From positions 1-51,069 of the forward strand of contig JARLJB010000381.1 in assembly GCA_031291415.1 (NCBI GenBank): a stretch of 51,069 bases of DNA, in the 5' to 3' direction. Below, one piece after another: positions 25,226 to 33,999 of this stretch. How positions within the stretch are numbered: the stretch's first letter is position 1; every line of letters begins with the position of its first letter. Source of the stretch: Telmatospirillum sp. Lineage in GTDB: Bacteria; Pseudomonadota; Alphaproteobacteria; Rhodospirillales; Magnetospirillaceae. The notes beneath the pieces were generated by a model. The model was given only the letters and a program-made list of their open reading frames with translations, had not been told where the DNA came from and did no database searches. Made by a program: the position numbers and the translations under genes.

Positions 25226-26509
25226 TCAGACCGAGGATCGAATGTAAGGGCGATTCGCCTCCCACAGTTCGTCGAGGATCTGCGCCGCCGCCGTCGTTGA
25301 ATTGATCACCGGATCGATGAGCAACGCCTGCAACGCCAGTTCTTTCGACCCGTGAATGGCCGCTTCGACGGCGAGCTGCTGAACGCCGGCCTGCACCGTC
25401 AGTATTTTCGCGATAGCGTCGGGCAAAGGGCCCAGCGAAACCGGATGGATGCCGGCGGCGTCGGCCAGAACCGGCACCTCGACCGCGAGGTCCGACGGCA
25501 GGTTGGGGATCACACCGTGATTGCAGACGATTCCCGATTCGATGAACCGCTTCTGATTGTGCAGGACACCGGCGATCATCGCGACCGCCCTTTCTCCCCA
25601 GGACGGTGTCAGCCAGTCGTCGGGGATCGGCGTGCTGCCGTCGATCACCCCATCCATCAGCGCTTTGAGAATGCCTCGGCCGCGTTCGTCCTCGGCGAAA
25701 TTGAAACCATGTTCGCCAGCCTCCCAACCATAGGCGAGGAATTCCCCGGTGTGGTCGTCGCTGCAACTCGGCCACAGTCCGAAGGCGTGGAACAGTTTGC
25801 GGATCAAAGGGGTGAAAGACGGATCGTGAGTCTTCTCTTTTTCCCGCAGCAGCGGATAAAGATCGCGGCCGGTCAACCGCTCGCGAAGATGCATTACCCA
25901 TTGGAAATGGTTGAGCCCGGCCCCCCAAAGGTCGACGTCGGCTTCCTTCATGCCGAGAATCTGGCAGATGAACCACCGGGCCAGGAACAGACCATGGCAA
26001 AGTCCGACGGCCTTGATCTTGCTATAGCGGCTGAGCCCGAGGACGATCCGGCTTTCCGGATTGGACAGGTTGATGAAGAGGGCATCCGGACAGAGCTCTT
26101 CGACGTCACGGATGATGTCGAAGATGAGGGGCATGGTTCGCAAGGTGAAAAACAGGCCGCCGGGGCCGCCGTTTTCTCCGAGCGTATGGCGGATTCCGTA
26201 TTTTTTCGGTATCTCGAAATCGAGCTTCCACAAGCGATTGCGATCGATGGCGACGGAACTGACGACGAAACTCGCCCCGTCGAGCGCCGACCGGCGATCG
26301 GTGCTGCGTTCGATCTTCACGCCGGCATCGCCCCGACGGTTCAGCACGTCGGCCAGATCCCCCATGCGGGCCAACGCGTCGGCATTGGTATCGACCAATG
26401 TCAGCGTACTGCCGGCCAGCTCTTTCGTGGTGAACAGATCGCGGTACATGCTGAGGCCGAAAGCCGCGCTGCCCGCGCCGATAAAGACAATCTTGGTCGT
26501 GTTGCCCAT
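25226..26509 (-). CDS. GH4-family NAD-dependent glycosidase (alpha-galactosidase/glucosidase type)
   Basis: GH4 enzymes cleave glycosides by an oxidation-elimination mechanism with NAD and a divalent metal. The 427-residue protein starts with a Rossmann motif [19 protein letters not shown], then [11 protein letters not shown] (adenosine-ribose Asp), [20 protein letters not shown] and the metal-binding Cys/His pair in GLCHG and GLNHFQW. Lack of an obvious 6-phosphate-binding pattern points to unphosphorylated sugars (MelA-like), but this cannot be settled by eye. No transporter or regulator gene is adjacent. Confidence 0.87.
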   Translation of the reverse strand: MGNTTKIVFIGAGSAAFGLSMYRDLFTTKELAGSTLTLVDTNADALARMGDLADVLNRRGDAGVKIERSTDRRSALDGASFVVSSVAIDRNRLWKLDFEIPKKYGIRHTLGENGGPGGLFFTLRTMPLIFDIIRDVEELCPDALFINLSNPESRIVLGLSRYSKIKAVGLCHGLFLARWFICQILGMKEADVDLWGAGLNHFQWVMHLRERLTGRDLYPLLREKEKTHDPSFTPLIRKLFHAFGLWPSCSDDHTGEFLAYGWEAGEHGFNFAEDERGRGILKALMDGVIDGSTPIPDDWLTPSWGERAVAMIAGVLHNQKRFIESGIVCNHGVIPNLPSDLAVEVPVLADAAGIHPVSLGPLPDAIAKILTVQAGVQQLAVEAAIHGSKELALQALLIDPVINSTTAAAQILDELWEANRPYIRSSV

Positions 26510-26650
26510 AAGACGCCATCCCCCTGCAAAAGAGGAACCGATAGTCCGGCGGTCGACCTTTCAAGACCGACGGGATGGTCCAGTATAGGCTGAAGAACCG
26601 GACGATTGGGGCTATCCTTCGCGCTTCCTGGTAAGAAATGACTGGACAGC

Positions 26651-29011
26651 ATGAACAGCACACAGCGCCCGACGGACCAGACGCCGGATGTCCAAGAGAT
26701 GTTTGCCGACGCCGTCTCGCATCATCGGGCTGGACGCCTGCCTGAGGCGGAACGGCTCTATCGGCGGATCCTGGCAATCGATCCTCGTCATGCCGACAGC
26801 CTTAATCTGCTTGGGCTGATGGCGTCGCGAGCCGGATGCCCGGATCTGGCCGCCGAATTGATCGTCCAGGCGATCGCCATCAAATCCGACGTGGCGTCCT
26901 ACCACACCAACCTCGGCAACGTGCGGCGCGCTCAGGGACGGCTGGAGGAAGCGGTCGCCAGCTATGGGCAGGCCATCGAGCTTCAGCCGGATAGCATCGA
27001 GGCGTTGCATAACCTCGGGCTCGCAAGGCTGAAGCAGGGACGGCTCGAAGAAGCCGCCACCAGCTTCGGCCAAGCCCTCGATCACCGTCCGGACTCGGCG
27101 GAAATCCTCCACAATCTTGGCCTCGCACGGCAAAGGCAAGGACGCTTGCAGGAGGCCACAGCCTGTTATCGCAGGGTCCTTGACCTCAAGCCCGCCTCGC
27201 CGGAAGCGCATTACAATCTTGGCAATGGCCTGAACGCCCAGGGCCGATCGCACGAGGCGGCCACCTGTTACCGACGGGCGCTTGTCCTCAAGCCGAACGC
27301 TCCCGAAGTGCTGGTCAATCTGGGCAACGCGCTACAGGAACGGGGGGATTTGCCGCAAGCGGTGACCTGTTACGGCCGGGCCCTGGCCGTCTCGCCCGAC
27401 TTCATCGAAGCCCGCAACAATCTCGGCAACACGCTGAAAGACCAGGGGCGCGTCGACGACGCCACCGCCCTGTACCGGGGAGTCATTGCTCTCAACCCGG
27501 ATTTCGCGCCGGCTTACGTCAATCTGGGCTTGGCGTTGCGGGCGGCGGGCAAGATCGACGGCGAAGCTTTCTGCTATCGCCGTGCCCTAGCCCTCAAGCC
27601 CGACGATGCCGAGTGTCGGCTCGTCACGGCGATGTCGGAACTGCCGATCTTTGTCGGGACGGTCGCGGAGGGCAAGACGGCAACGGCCACCTTCGAACAG
27701 GCGCTCGAGTCTCTGGTCGACTGGGGAACGGACCATCCCGCCATCTTGGGCGAGGCGGTGGGATCGAGCCAGCCGTTCTATCTCGCCTATCGCCCCGGCG
27801 ATCATCGGCGGACGCTGTCGCGCTTCGGAGATCTGTCGGCCTTGGCGGCCAAGGCCCATTGGCAGGACGCTCGAGGTTTCGTCGCAGAACCGCCGGGCAA
27901 ACGCGACCGGCTTCGCATCGGCGTGGTCAGTGCCCATATCCGCCGTCACCCGGTATGGGACGTCGTGCTGCGCGGCATCTTAGGAAACCTTGACCGCCAG
28001 CGTTTCGAGATCTTTCTCTATCATACCGCGCCGCAGACCGACGCCGAGACCGCCTGGGCGACCGGTCAGGCAACCCGGTTCGCGCAAGGCCCGAAACCGA
28101 TGGAAGCCTGGCTGCGAGCCATCGGCGATGACCGGCCGGACATCCTGTTCTACCCGGAAATCGGCATGGATCCCACCACCACCGCCTTGGCGGCGCTAAG
28201 GTTGGCTCCGCTGCAGGTCGCCGGATGGGGACATCCCATCACCACCGGCTTGCCGACCATCGATCTCTTTTTGTCGGGCGCCCTGCTGGAAGCCGACGAT
28301 GCCGACCGGCATTACCGCGAAAAACTCGTCCGGCTTCCGGGGACCGGCGTCTGCACGGAACCGCCCGCCCCCGATAGTCACCCGAAGGGCCGGACCACCT
28401 GGGGGTCGCCATCCGAACCGGACGTCGTGCGCTTCGCCCTGTGTCAGACCCCTTTCAAGTTCGACCCCGAATACGATCCGCTTTACGTGCAGATCGCCAA
28501 AGCCGCCGGGCCGTGCCAATTCTGGCTGGCCAGGGACCGGAAATATCCGTGGGCTTCGGATCGACTGCAGCGCCGCCTGGCCGACGCCTTCCGCTCGGCT
28601 GGCCTTGATCCCGACAGCTATCTGCGGATGACCCCCTGGCTTCCCCGGGAAAAATTTGTCGGATTCCTGGACGCCATGGACATCTATCTCGATTGCCCTG
28701 CTTTCTCGGGCTACACGACGGCCTGGCAAGCGCTGCACCGGGGATTGCCGATCGTCACGCTCGAAGGACGGTTTCTCCGGCAACGGCTGGCCGCCGGCTT
28801 GCTGCGGCAAATCGGCCAAACCGAGGGAATCGCCTCGACCGTCGAGGACTATGTGGCAACCGCCGTCCGCTGGGCTCTCGCCCGCCGCCAATCCGGACGA
28901 CCCGCTCCTGGGCGCAGCAATCTGCGCCGCGCGGCCGCACGGGCCGATGGCAACCACGCGGCAATCCGCGCGCTTGAACAGGCGTTGCAAGAGGCGTCTG
29001 GTTGCGCATAG
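26651..29011 (+). CDS. TPR protein with OGT/SPINDLY-type glycosyltransferase domain
   Basis: The 786-residue protein has about nine TPR units in its first ~330 residues (repeating NLGxxxxxQGRxxEAxxxYxxAL patterns), then a GT41-like domain (~410-760). OGT landmarks are RIGVVSAHIRRHPVW (the catalytic-region His), VAGWGHPITTGLPTIDLFLS, ALCQTPFKFDPEYDPLYVQI (Lys of the UDP site region), FLDAMDIYLDCPAFSGYTTA and GLPIVTLEGRFLRQRLAAGL. There is no signal peptide. Relatives modify Ser/Thr of flagellin, adhesins or other proteins with sugars. Acceptor and donor are unknown. The gene is divergent from GH4. Confidence 0.88.
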   Translation: MNSTQRPTDQTPDVQEMFADAVSHHRAGRLPEAERLYRRILAIDPRHADSLNLLGLMASRAGCPDLAAELIVQAIAIKSDVASYHTNLGNVRRAQGRLEEAVASYGQAIELQPDSIEALHNLGLARLKQGRLEEAATSFGQALDHRPDSAEILHNLGLARQRQGRLQEATACYRRVLDLKPASPEAHYNLGNGLNAQGRSHEAATCYRRALVLKPNAPEVLVNLGNALQERGDLPQAVTCYGRALAVSPDFIEARNNLGNTLKDQGRVDDATALYRGVIALNPDFAPAYVNLGLALRAAGKIDGEAFCYRRALALKPDDAECRLVTAMSELPIFVGTVAEGKTATATFEQALESLVDWGTDHPAILGEAVGSSQPFYLAYRPGDHRRTLSRFGDLSALAAKAHWQDARGFVAEPPGKRDRLRIGVVSAHIRRHPVWDVVLRGILGNLDRQRFEIFLYHTAPQTDAETAWATGQATRFAQGPKPMEAWLRAIGDDRPDILFYPEIGMDPTTTALAALRLAPLQVAGWGHPITTGLPTIDLFLSGALLEADDADRHYREKLVRLPGTGVCTEPPAPDSHPKGRTTWGSPSEPDVVRFALCQTPFKFDPEYDPLYVQIAKAAGPCQFWLARDRKYPWASDRLQRRLADAFRSAGLDPDSYLRMTPWLPREKFVGFLDAMDIYLDCPAFSGYTTAWQALHRGLPIVTLEGRFLRQRLAAGLLRQIGQTEGIASTVEDYVATAVRWALARRQSGRPAPGRSNLRRAAARADGNHAAIRALEQALQEASGCA

Positions 29012-29118
29012 TCCGTCAATGATTGTCAGAGACGGATTTTCGAGAGACCGGGATTGGCGGGCGACGTCTGATACCGGCAGGCCAATGAATTGACCTGCCG
29101 TAAATGTCCCTCGGCCCT

Positions 29119-29160
29119 GCGCGGGCATCCGCCCGCTTGGCCGCCGCCGCAATGGCGGCT
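29119..29160. repeat. Dispersed double-hairpin repeat, family A copy 2
   Basis: This is the second copy of the 42-base unit at 141-182: GCGGGC-atcc-GCCCGC followed by GCCGCC-gcaat-GGCGGC. Compared with copy 1, the stem differs by one pair in which both partners changed, so base pairing is preserved. It lies in the 202-base gap between the OGT-like gene and the toxin gene, where I see nothing else. Confidence 0.7.
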
Positions 29161-29213
29161 GATACCGGCGAGTCAGATCAGGCGTTCGCCGGTATGAGGG
29201 GTTCCCCTTGTAT

Positions 29214-29693
29214 TCACTCAGGGCCCCAGCCGGTTGGCCTGGGCGGAGCATCTTCTTCATCACGGGTTACCACGCCCAGCCGCTTTGCGGCCAACTCAGG
29301 AAAAACCGTTTCCCAGATCATGTTCACCATCTTAAGCGGCAAAACGCCATATTCGAAACAGCCCGGCTTACCCGGCACCTGCCGCATATCCGGCGTCGGC
29401 CAGCTATCGACATTGGCCTCATTCAGAATGATCCACGAGCGCCGGTCGCCATCGAGTCCGAGGTGGGACTTGACCGCCATAGGTATTTCAAGAGCCGGCA
29501 CCGAAGGGTCTGGGGGCTGTGTGGTGATCGGCACGATCAAAATCCTTTGACTACCATCAATCGTGCTAACGGCCACCGCGACACAACAAACCGGCCGGTC
29601 TTTCTCGCCGACATCGCGGCCTGTCAATGACTGTCTTTTCCACACATATTCGTATCGAAAGACCAAGCCCGGCCGGACCTTTGGCAACGGCAT
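29214..29693 (-). CDS. PemK/MazF-like toxin of a type II toxin-antitoxin pair
   Basis: The 159-residue protein resembles the PemK-like growth-inhibitor group: VRPGLVFRYEYVWKRQ at the start, DRPVCCVAVAV, ILIVPITTQPPD, and SWIILNEANVDSWPTPDM. MazF-fold toxins are mRNA endonucleases. It begins 4 bases after the stop of a Phd-like antitoxin gene, the usual antitoxin-first order. It is longer than typical MazF (~110), as in this alphaproteobacterial subgroup. Activity is inferred from family and pairing. Confidence 0.75.
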   Translation of the reverse strand: MPLPKVRPGLVFRYEYVWKRQSLTGRDVGEKDRPVCCVAVAVSTIDGSQRILIVPITTQPPDPSVPALEIPMAVKSHLGLDGDRRSWIILNEANVDSWPTPDMRQVPGKPGCFEYGVLPLKMVNMIWETVFPELAAKRLGVVTRDEEDAPPRPTGWGPE

Positions 29694-29697
29694 TCGG

Positions 29698-29955
29698 TCA
29701 CTCTTCCATCAAGTGGTCGAGGGCCGCCTGTTCGGCGTCATAGTAGGGTTCAGACATCGCCTGGATGAATTCTTCCGGAATCTCTTCCATGGAGATCACC
29801 ATCTTGTCGCGACGTTTCAGTCTTTCGAATTCATCAATCGGCATCATCACGAGACGATCACGGCCGTGGTAGCTGATCGCCACAGGCTCTCGCAGCGCCG
29901 CTTCCTGGACTTCCGCAACCTTGCGCTGAAGGTCGTAAGAGCCAAACCTCAACAT
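29698..29955 (-). CDS. Phd/YefM-like antitoxin
   Basis: The 85-residue protein starts at an ATG with GGAGGTG upstream and reads MLRFGSYDLQRKVAEVQEAA, with REPVAISYHGRDRLVMMPID and EFERLKRRD following. This is the N-terminal DNA-binding fold of Phd/YefM antitoxins. The acidic C-terminus (EEIPEEFIQAMSEPYYDAEQ) would wrap the toxin. It is followed after 4 bases by the PemK-like gene. It probably autorepresses its own promoter. Confidence 0.82.
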   Translation of the reverse strand: MLRFGSYDLQRKVAEVQEAALREPVAISYHGRDRLVMMPIDEFERLKRRDKMVISMEEIPEEFIQAMSEPYYDAEQAALDHLMEE

Positions 29956-30033
29956 ACTGCACCTCCATAAACCATGTATATGATGGTGTTTCCGGGATGG
30001 TCCGTCAAGGAATGGCTTCCCCTTATTCTGCGT

Positions 30034-30141
30034 GCGGGAACAGATCCGCCATTGGTCGTTGATTCTGATGCTGTGCTGTCCAATCCGATCCTTCTTCAAC
30101 GCCTCCAGATGATTGTTTGGCGGAATTGAAAGATCGTGCAT
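30034..30141 (-). pseudogene. Remnant of a HigB-type toxin gene
   Basis: The minus frame from 30141 reads HDLSIPPNNHLEALKKDRIG then QHSIRINDQWRICSR, the unmistakable central core of HigB/RelE-type toxins (PPxNrLEaLkgDRkGqySIRINDQWRi). The N-terminal third is missing because the hydrogenase protease gene begins directly there, and the expected VEIVDYH end is absent. It has no own start. It is probably a decayed gene fragment left by rearrangement next to the hydrogenase operon. Confidence 0.7.
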
Positions 30142-30593
30142 CACCTTCGCATTTCCAGCAGATCGGCCGACAGCCTGATCGCCGCCGCCTCGACGGCGGG
30201 ACTCAGGCCTTTCCCCTGCCCAAGATCGGCCGCTTCGATGCCGTAGATCTCGATCTTCGGCGGCAGGCGGCCCAGCAGGCGGGCCATCTCGACCGCCTCG
30301 GCGAGACCGAACTGGTGGCTGAGGCAGGAAAACCGCCCCTTGGGCAACGGACCCGCGGCGGCATCGATATGCAGGATGGTTCCGACCGGACCGCCCGATC
30401 GCATGGCGTCGATGACGATCACCCAACCGGTGTCCCGCCAGGCTTCGATCAGTTCCGTTCCCTCGCCCGGCAATTCGAGCGTCGGCAGCTTCCCGCGAAG
30501 ACGCTCTACAACTTCCGCGCCGACGCCGTCGTCACGGCGCCAGGAATTTCCGACGCCGATCACCAACGGTTCGGCGCCGATCGTCACGCCCAC
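30141..30593 (-). CDS. [NiFe]-hydrogenase maturation protease
   Basis: This endopeptidase family trims the C-terminus of the large subunit after nickel insertion. The 150-residue protein has the family start VIGVGNSWRRDDGVGAEVV, a metal-binding Asp in VIVIDAMRSGG and a third ligand region at SHQFGLAEAV (His). Its start overlaps the large-subunit stop by 10 bases. It is the last gene of the hydrogenase operon and its presence fits the short C-terminal extension of the large subunit. Confidence 0.92.
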   Translation of the reverse strand: MGVTIGAEPLVIGVGNSWRRDDGVGAEVVERLRGKLPTLELPGEGTELIEAWRDTGWVIVIDAMRSGGPVGTILHIDAAAGPLPKGRFSCLSHQFGLAEAVEMARLLGRLPPKIEIYGIEAADLGQGKGLSPAVEAAAIRLSADLLEMRR

Positions 30594-31876
30594 TCCACCG
30601 TCAGCGTCAGGAAATGCGTCGCGCAGGAAATGCAGGGATCATAGTTGCGGATCGCCTGTTCACACCGCCACTGCAAGGCGTCCGGGGCAAGATCGAGATT
30701 GGCCTCGACGACCCGGCGCAAATCGTCCTCGATGGCTTTCTGGTTCTGCGACGTCGGAGGGATGATCCGGGCATCGAGAATCGACCCGTCCTCGGCCAAC
30801 TGGTAGCGGTGATAGCAAACGCCGCGCGGCGCTTCGGTGCATCCATGCCCGACCCCGGCCCGTGGCGTCGCCGTTTCAGCCGGCCGATCCGGCTCGTCAT
30901 AGCCTTCGACCAGAGCCAGAGCGTCCTCGCAAGCCTGCAACATCTCGACGGCCCGCACGATGATCGACCGGAAGGGGTTCAGGACCACCGGCCCCAATCC
31001 GGCCGAGCGGGCGGCGGCGCGGGCACGTTCCGACAGTCTGTCGTGATTGATCGCATAGCGGGCGAGCGGCCCCAGCATGTAGGGCGAAGTACCGGCCTTC
31101 ATATAGCCCTGCAGAGCATTGGAATGCTCCACATGCTCCTCGTCGAAATGGTCGAGGAATTCGGAAACCGGCACATCAAGGCCGCGATTCGACACCAGGC
31201 GGCCTTGATGGATGGCGTAGTCCCGCTCGTGACGAAGCGCGATAAAGGTGTAGTCCTGTTCGAAGTCCGGGAAGTCGAAGCCAGAGAACAGTTTGGCGCT
31301 GGCCTCGCTCTCGTCGATCGCCCATTTCAAATCGTCGCGCAGACGGCGGATTTCGGCCTTGCGGGGCGACCGATAAAAGCCGCCGACCTTGAGATTGACC
31401 GGATGGACGGCACGGCCGCCGACGATTTCCAGGATGTCGTTGCCGATCTTCTTGAGACGAAGCGCCCGCTCGACCAGCGGCTTATCGACCTTGGCCAGTT
31501 CCAGGGCGTCGGCGAGACCGAGAAAATCCGGAGCGTGCAGCAGATAGGTATGCAGGCCATGGCTTTCGATCCACTCGCCGCAATAGATCAACCGTCGCAA
31601 GTCGTTGATCGGCTGCGACACGGTAACGCCTAAGACATCCTCCATGGCCAGAATGGCGCCAAGCTCGTAGGCGACGGGGCAGATGCCGCAAATGCGCGCT
31701 GCCAGATCGGGGGCCTCGCTGTAGTCGCGGCCGACCAGAAAGGCCTCGAAAAACCGCGGCGGCTCGAAAATCCCGAACCGCACGTCGGTAACCGTGTCGT
31801 CCTTGATCCGGACATAGAGGGACCCCTCGCCCTCTACCCGGGCCAGGGCGCCGACTTTGATAATCTTAGTTGCCAT
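30584..31876 (-). CDS. [NiFe]-hydrogenase large (alpha) subunit, group 3b type
   Basis: This subunit carries the NiFe active site. From the ATG at 31876 it is 430 residues: N-terminal [15 protein letters not shown], proximal motif [13 protein letters not shown] (~63-75), and distal motif [18 protein letters not shown] at the end. Cleavage after the His of DPCxxCxxH would release nine residues, consistent with the protease gene that follows. The short L-motif style and the partner subunits fit NADP-linked group 3b (sulfhydrogenase) enzymes; group 3d or related soluble enzymes cannot be fully excluded without a tree. The upstream frame beyond 31876 is a shadow through the small subunit. It overlaps the small-subunit gene by 11 bases. 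Confidence 0.93.
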   Translation of the reverse strand: MATKIIKVGALARVEGEGSLYVRIKDDTVTDVRFGIFEPPRFFEAFLVGRDYSEAPDLAARICGICPVAYELGAILAMEDVLGVTVSQPINDLRRLIYCGEWIESHGLHTYLLHAPDFLGLADALELAKVDKPLVERALRLKKIGNDILEIVGGRAVHPVNLKVGGFYRSPRKAEIRRLRDDLKWAIDESEASAKLFSGFDFPDFEQDYTFIALRHERDYAIHQGRLVSNRGLDVPVSEFLDHFDEEHVEHSNALQGYMKAGTSPYMLGPLARYAINHDRLSERARAAARSAGLGPVVLNPFRSIIVRAVEMLQACEDALALVEGYDEPDRPAETATPRAGVGHGCTEAPRGVCYHRYQLAEDGSILDARIIPPTSQNQKAIEDDLRRVVEANLDLAPDALQWRCEQAIRNYDPCISCATHFLTLTVEWA

Positions 31877-32645
31877 GACGCTCGCTCTCTTTGCGGAAGG
31901 CTTCGGCATTGGCGTTGAGGCCGCGGAACTGCCGCTGAATGTCGCGAGGATCCAGCCCCAAGGCGGCGAATTTCTCCGCCAGGGCGGCAGTATTGGGTGT
32001 CTCCGTCGGCCCGAAGCAGCCGAAACAGCCGCGCCCGACCGATGGACACAATCCGCCGCAACCGGCCTGCACGACCGGCCCCAGGCAGGGCTCGCCTTTC
32101 GCCACGGTGACGCAGACATTGCCGCGCATCTTGCACTCGATGCACTCGGCATGTTTGTGCACATTGGGTTTGCGTCCGTTCAAGGTGGCGCTCAGCACCT
32201 CGAGAAGCTGCGCCTTGTTGACCGGACAGCCCCGCAATTCGAAGTCGACGGCGACCAGATCGCTGATCGGACTGGACTGGTCCAGAGTCTCGATGAATTC
32301 GGGGTGGGCATAGACCCTGCTGATGAAGCTCTTGACGTTCTTGAAATTGCGCAGGGCTTGAACGCCACCGGCCGTCGCGCAGGCGCCGATGGTGATCAAG
32401 GTTCGCGATTGCCGCCGGACCTGGCGAATCGTCTCGACGTCATGGGCCGTGGCGATCGAGCCTTCCACCAGCGAAATATCGTAGGGTCCCTTCGCCGGCT
32501 TGCGTGTCGCCTCAAGAAAATAGGAGATATCCACCGCTTCGCTGATCGCCAGCAGATCCTCTTCGCAATCGAGCAGCGACAGTTGGCACCCGTCGCAGGA
32601 CGAGAACTTCCACACGGCCAGCTTCGGCCTTTTTCGTGGGGCCAT
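31866..32645 (-). CDS. [NiFe]-hydrogenase small (delta) subunit
   Basis: This subunit carries three iron-sulfur clusters that pass electrons from the NiFe site. From the ATG at 32645 it is 259 residues. The proximal-cluster ligands are in [18 protein letters not shown] and RGCPVN; the other clusters use [25 protein letters not shown] and GCFGC. It has no Tat signal, so the enzyme is cytoplasmic. The start lies 2 bases after the gamma-subunit stop. Confidence 0.92.
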   Translation of the reverse strand: MAPRKRPKLAVWKFSSCDGCQLSLLDCEEDLLAISEAVDISYFLEATRKPAKGPYDISLVEGSIATAHDVETIRQVRRQSRTLITIGACATAGGVQALRNFKNVKSFISRVYAHPEFIETLDQSSPISDLVAVDFELRGCPVNKAQLLEVLSATLNGRKPNVHKHAECIECKMRGNVCVTVAKGEPCLGPVVQAGCGGLCPSVGRGCFGCFGPTETPNTAALAEKFAALGLDPRDIQRQFRGLNANAEAFRKESERHGN

Positions 32646-32647
32646 GA

Positions 32648-33511
32648 TCAAAGCTCCCTGATCTCGAACAGATGCTCGATCTGATCGAAGCGATAGACCG
32701 GGCCATCCTTGCACATGAAGGTCGGACCGAACTGGCAATGGCCGCAAAGACCCACGCCGCATTTCATGTTGCGTTCAAGCGTCACCCAGATGCGGTCGCT
32801 AGTGATACCGCGCGCGCGCAAGGCATCGACCGCCGGCTTGGTCATCGTCTCCGAACGGCAGACGAAGGCCTGAGTGTTTGCGCCCTCGATACTGGCCGCC
32901 CGCACCGCCGCCGCCACGCTGCCGACCCGGCCGCGATAGCCCGAGGGGGCCGAATGCACGGTGACATGAACATTGGTATCGAAGCGGCCACGCCATTGAT
33001 GCAGCTCGTCCTCGAACAAAATGTCCTCGGTGCCGCGTGATCCGTAGCAGATCACCACTTTGCCGAATTTATCACGCTGATGCAGGACTTCGTAGATCAG
33101 CGGGCGCAAAGGCGCCAGACCGATGGTCCCGGTGACGAAGAGAAGATCGGCCCCGTAAAGCGGCTCGATCGGCCAAGGGCGCCCGAACGGCCCACGCACG
33201 CCGACAGTGGCACCAACCGGCAATTGCGACATGATTTTGGTCACCGATCCGGCCATGCGGATCGTATGAACGATCTTGTCCTTGTCGCGGCAATCGCCGC
33301 TGATGCTGATCGCCACTTCGCCGGCGCCGAAGGCATAAAGCATGTTGAACTGGCCGGGCCGATAACTGAAATCGCCGCCATCGACCGGCACCAGATGCCA
33401 GGTGAAGACGCCCCTCACCTCCTTCTTCACTTTGACGATGCGAAAGAGCCGGGGGATCATCGGATCGACCGGCAGGGGCATCAGGTCGTCGTGCTGCGCA
33501 AACCCGTCCAT
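32648..33511 (-). CDS. Hydrogenase FAD/NAD(P)-binding (gamma) subunit
   Basis: This ferredoxin-NADP-reductase-like subunit (HydG/AsrB family) links the iron-sulfur chain to NAD(P). The ATG at 33511 with AAGGAG eight bases upstream gives 287 residues; an upstream GTG sits on the Shine-Dalgarno and is rejected. FAD-binding [12 protein letters not shown], the pyridine-nucleotide region [19 protein letters not shown] and a C-terminal [2Fe-2S] motif [10 protein letters not shown]...C are visible. Neighbours are a cNMP-binding protein upstream and the small subunit downstream. Confidence 0.92.
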   Translation of the reverse strand: MDGFAQHDDLMPLPVDPMIPRLFRIVKVKKEVRGVFTWHLVPVDGGDFSYRPGQFNMLYAFGAGEVAISISGDCRDKDKIVHTIRMAGSVTKIMSQLPVGATVGVRGPFGRPWPIEPLYGADLLFVTGTIGLAPLRPLIYEVLHQRDKFGKVVICYGSRGTEDILFEDELHQWRGRFDTNVHVTVHSAPSGYRGRVGSVAAAVRAASIEGANTQAFVCRSETMTKPAVDALRARGITSDRIWVTLERNMKCGVGLCGHCQFGPTFMCKDGPVYRFDQIEHLFEIREL

Positions 33512-33523
33512 CGGTCGCACTCC

Positions 33524-33997
33524 TTAGGTCGCGGGCTCGGTGGCAAGCTCGACGATACGTTCGCGGTTGTTGAGAAGACGCCTTGCCATCACCGGCAGAA
33601 ACCGTTTGTAGATCTCGTAGCCGAGGACTCGGTCGGCCTCCATCTTGCGGCGCAGACAGGCACCGTCGATGCTGATTGCCCGAACCGTGCCCGAGGCCCG
33701 CGCGTCATTGCTCCATTTGTAGGGTGAAACCAGCCAGCTCCAACCGACGATCTCCCCGGCCTCGACCGTTTCGATAGCGATCGCCGGGCGGCCGCCGACA
33801 TAGACCTCAAGGGTCACCAGGCCATCGCGGATCAGATAGAATTTGTCGGCCGGCTCGCCTTGCCGGTACAGATGCGCGCCGGTCTTGAAGACCGCATTGG
33901 CGCAACAACCGACGATGATTTCCAGGGCGGACGGGTCCATGCCGGTAAAGAACGGATGGGTTGCCACCAGCGGCCCTAATCCCTCGATCTCAACCAT
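33524..33997 (-). CDS. Lone cyclic-nucleotide-binding-domain protein in the hydrogenase operon
   Basis: The 157-residue protein is a single CRP-type cNMP-binding domain: HPFFTGMDPSALEIIVGCCA, then YRQGEPADKFYLIRDGLVTL and AGEIVGWSWLVSPYKWSNDA in the phosphate-cassette position. There is no helix-turn-helix, so it cannot bind DNA like CRP. The cassette is atypical (GWSWL...NDARA), and ligand binding is doubtful. GGGGAGGTGAAG precedes the ATG. It lies 2 bases after the beta-subunit gene and 12 before gamma, so it is cotranscribed and probably acts on or within the hydrogenase. Confidence 0.88.
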   Translation of the reverse strand: MVEIEGLGPLVATHPFFTGMDPSALEIIVGCCANAVFKTGAHLYRQGEPADKFYLIRDGLVTLEVYVGGRPAIAIETVEAGEIVGWSWLVSPYKWSNDARASGTVRAISIDGACLRRKMEADRVLGYEIYKRFLPVMARRLLNNRERIVELATEPAT

Positions 33998-33999
33998 CT

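Noticed and set aside
29104-29630. Plus-strand ORFs opposite the PemK-like toxin
   Set aside because: Antisense shadows of the toxin gene; the toxin has family motifs and an antitoxin partner.
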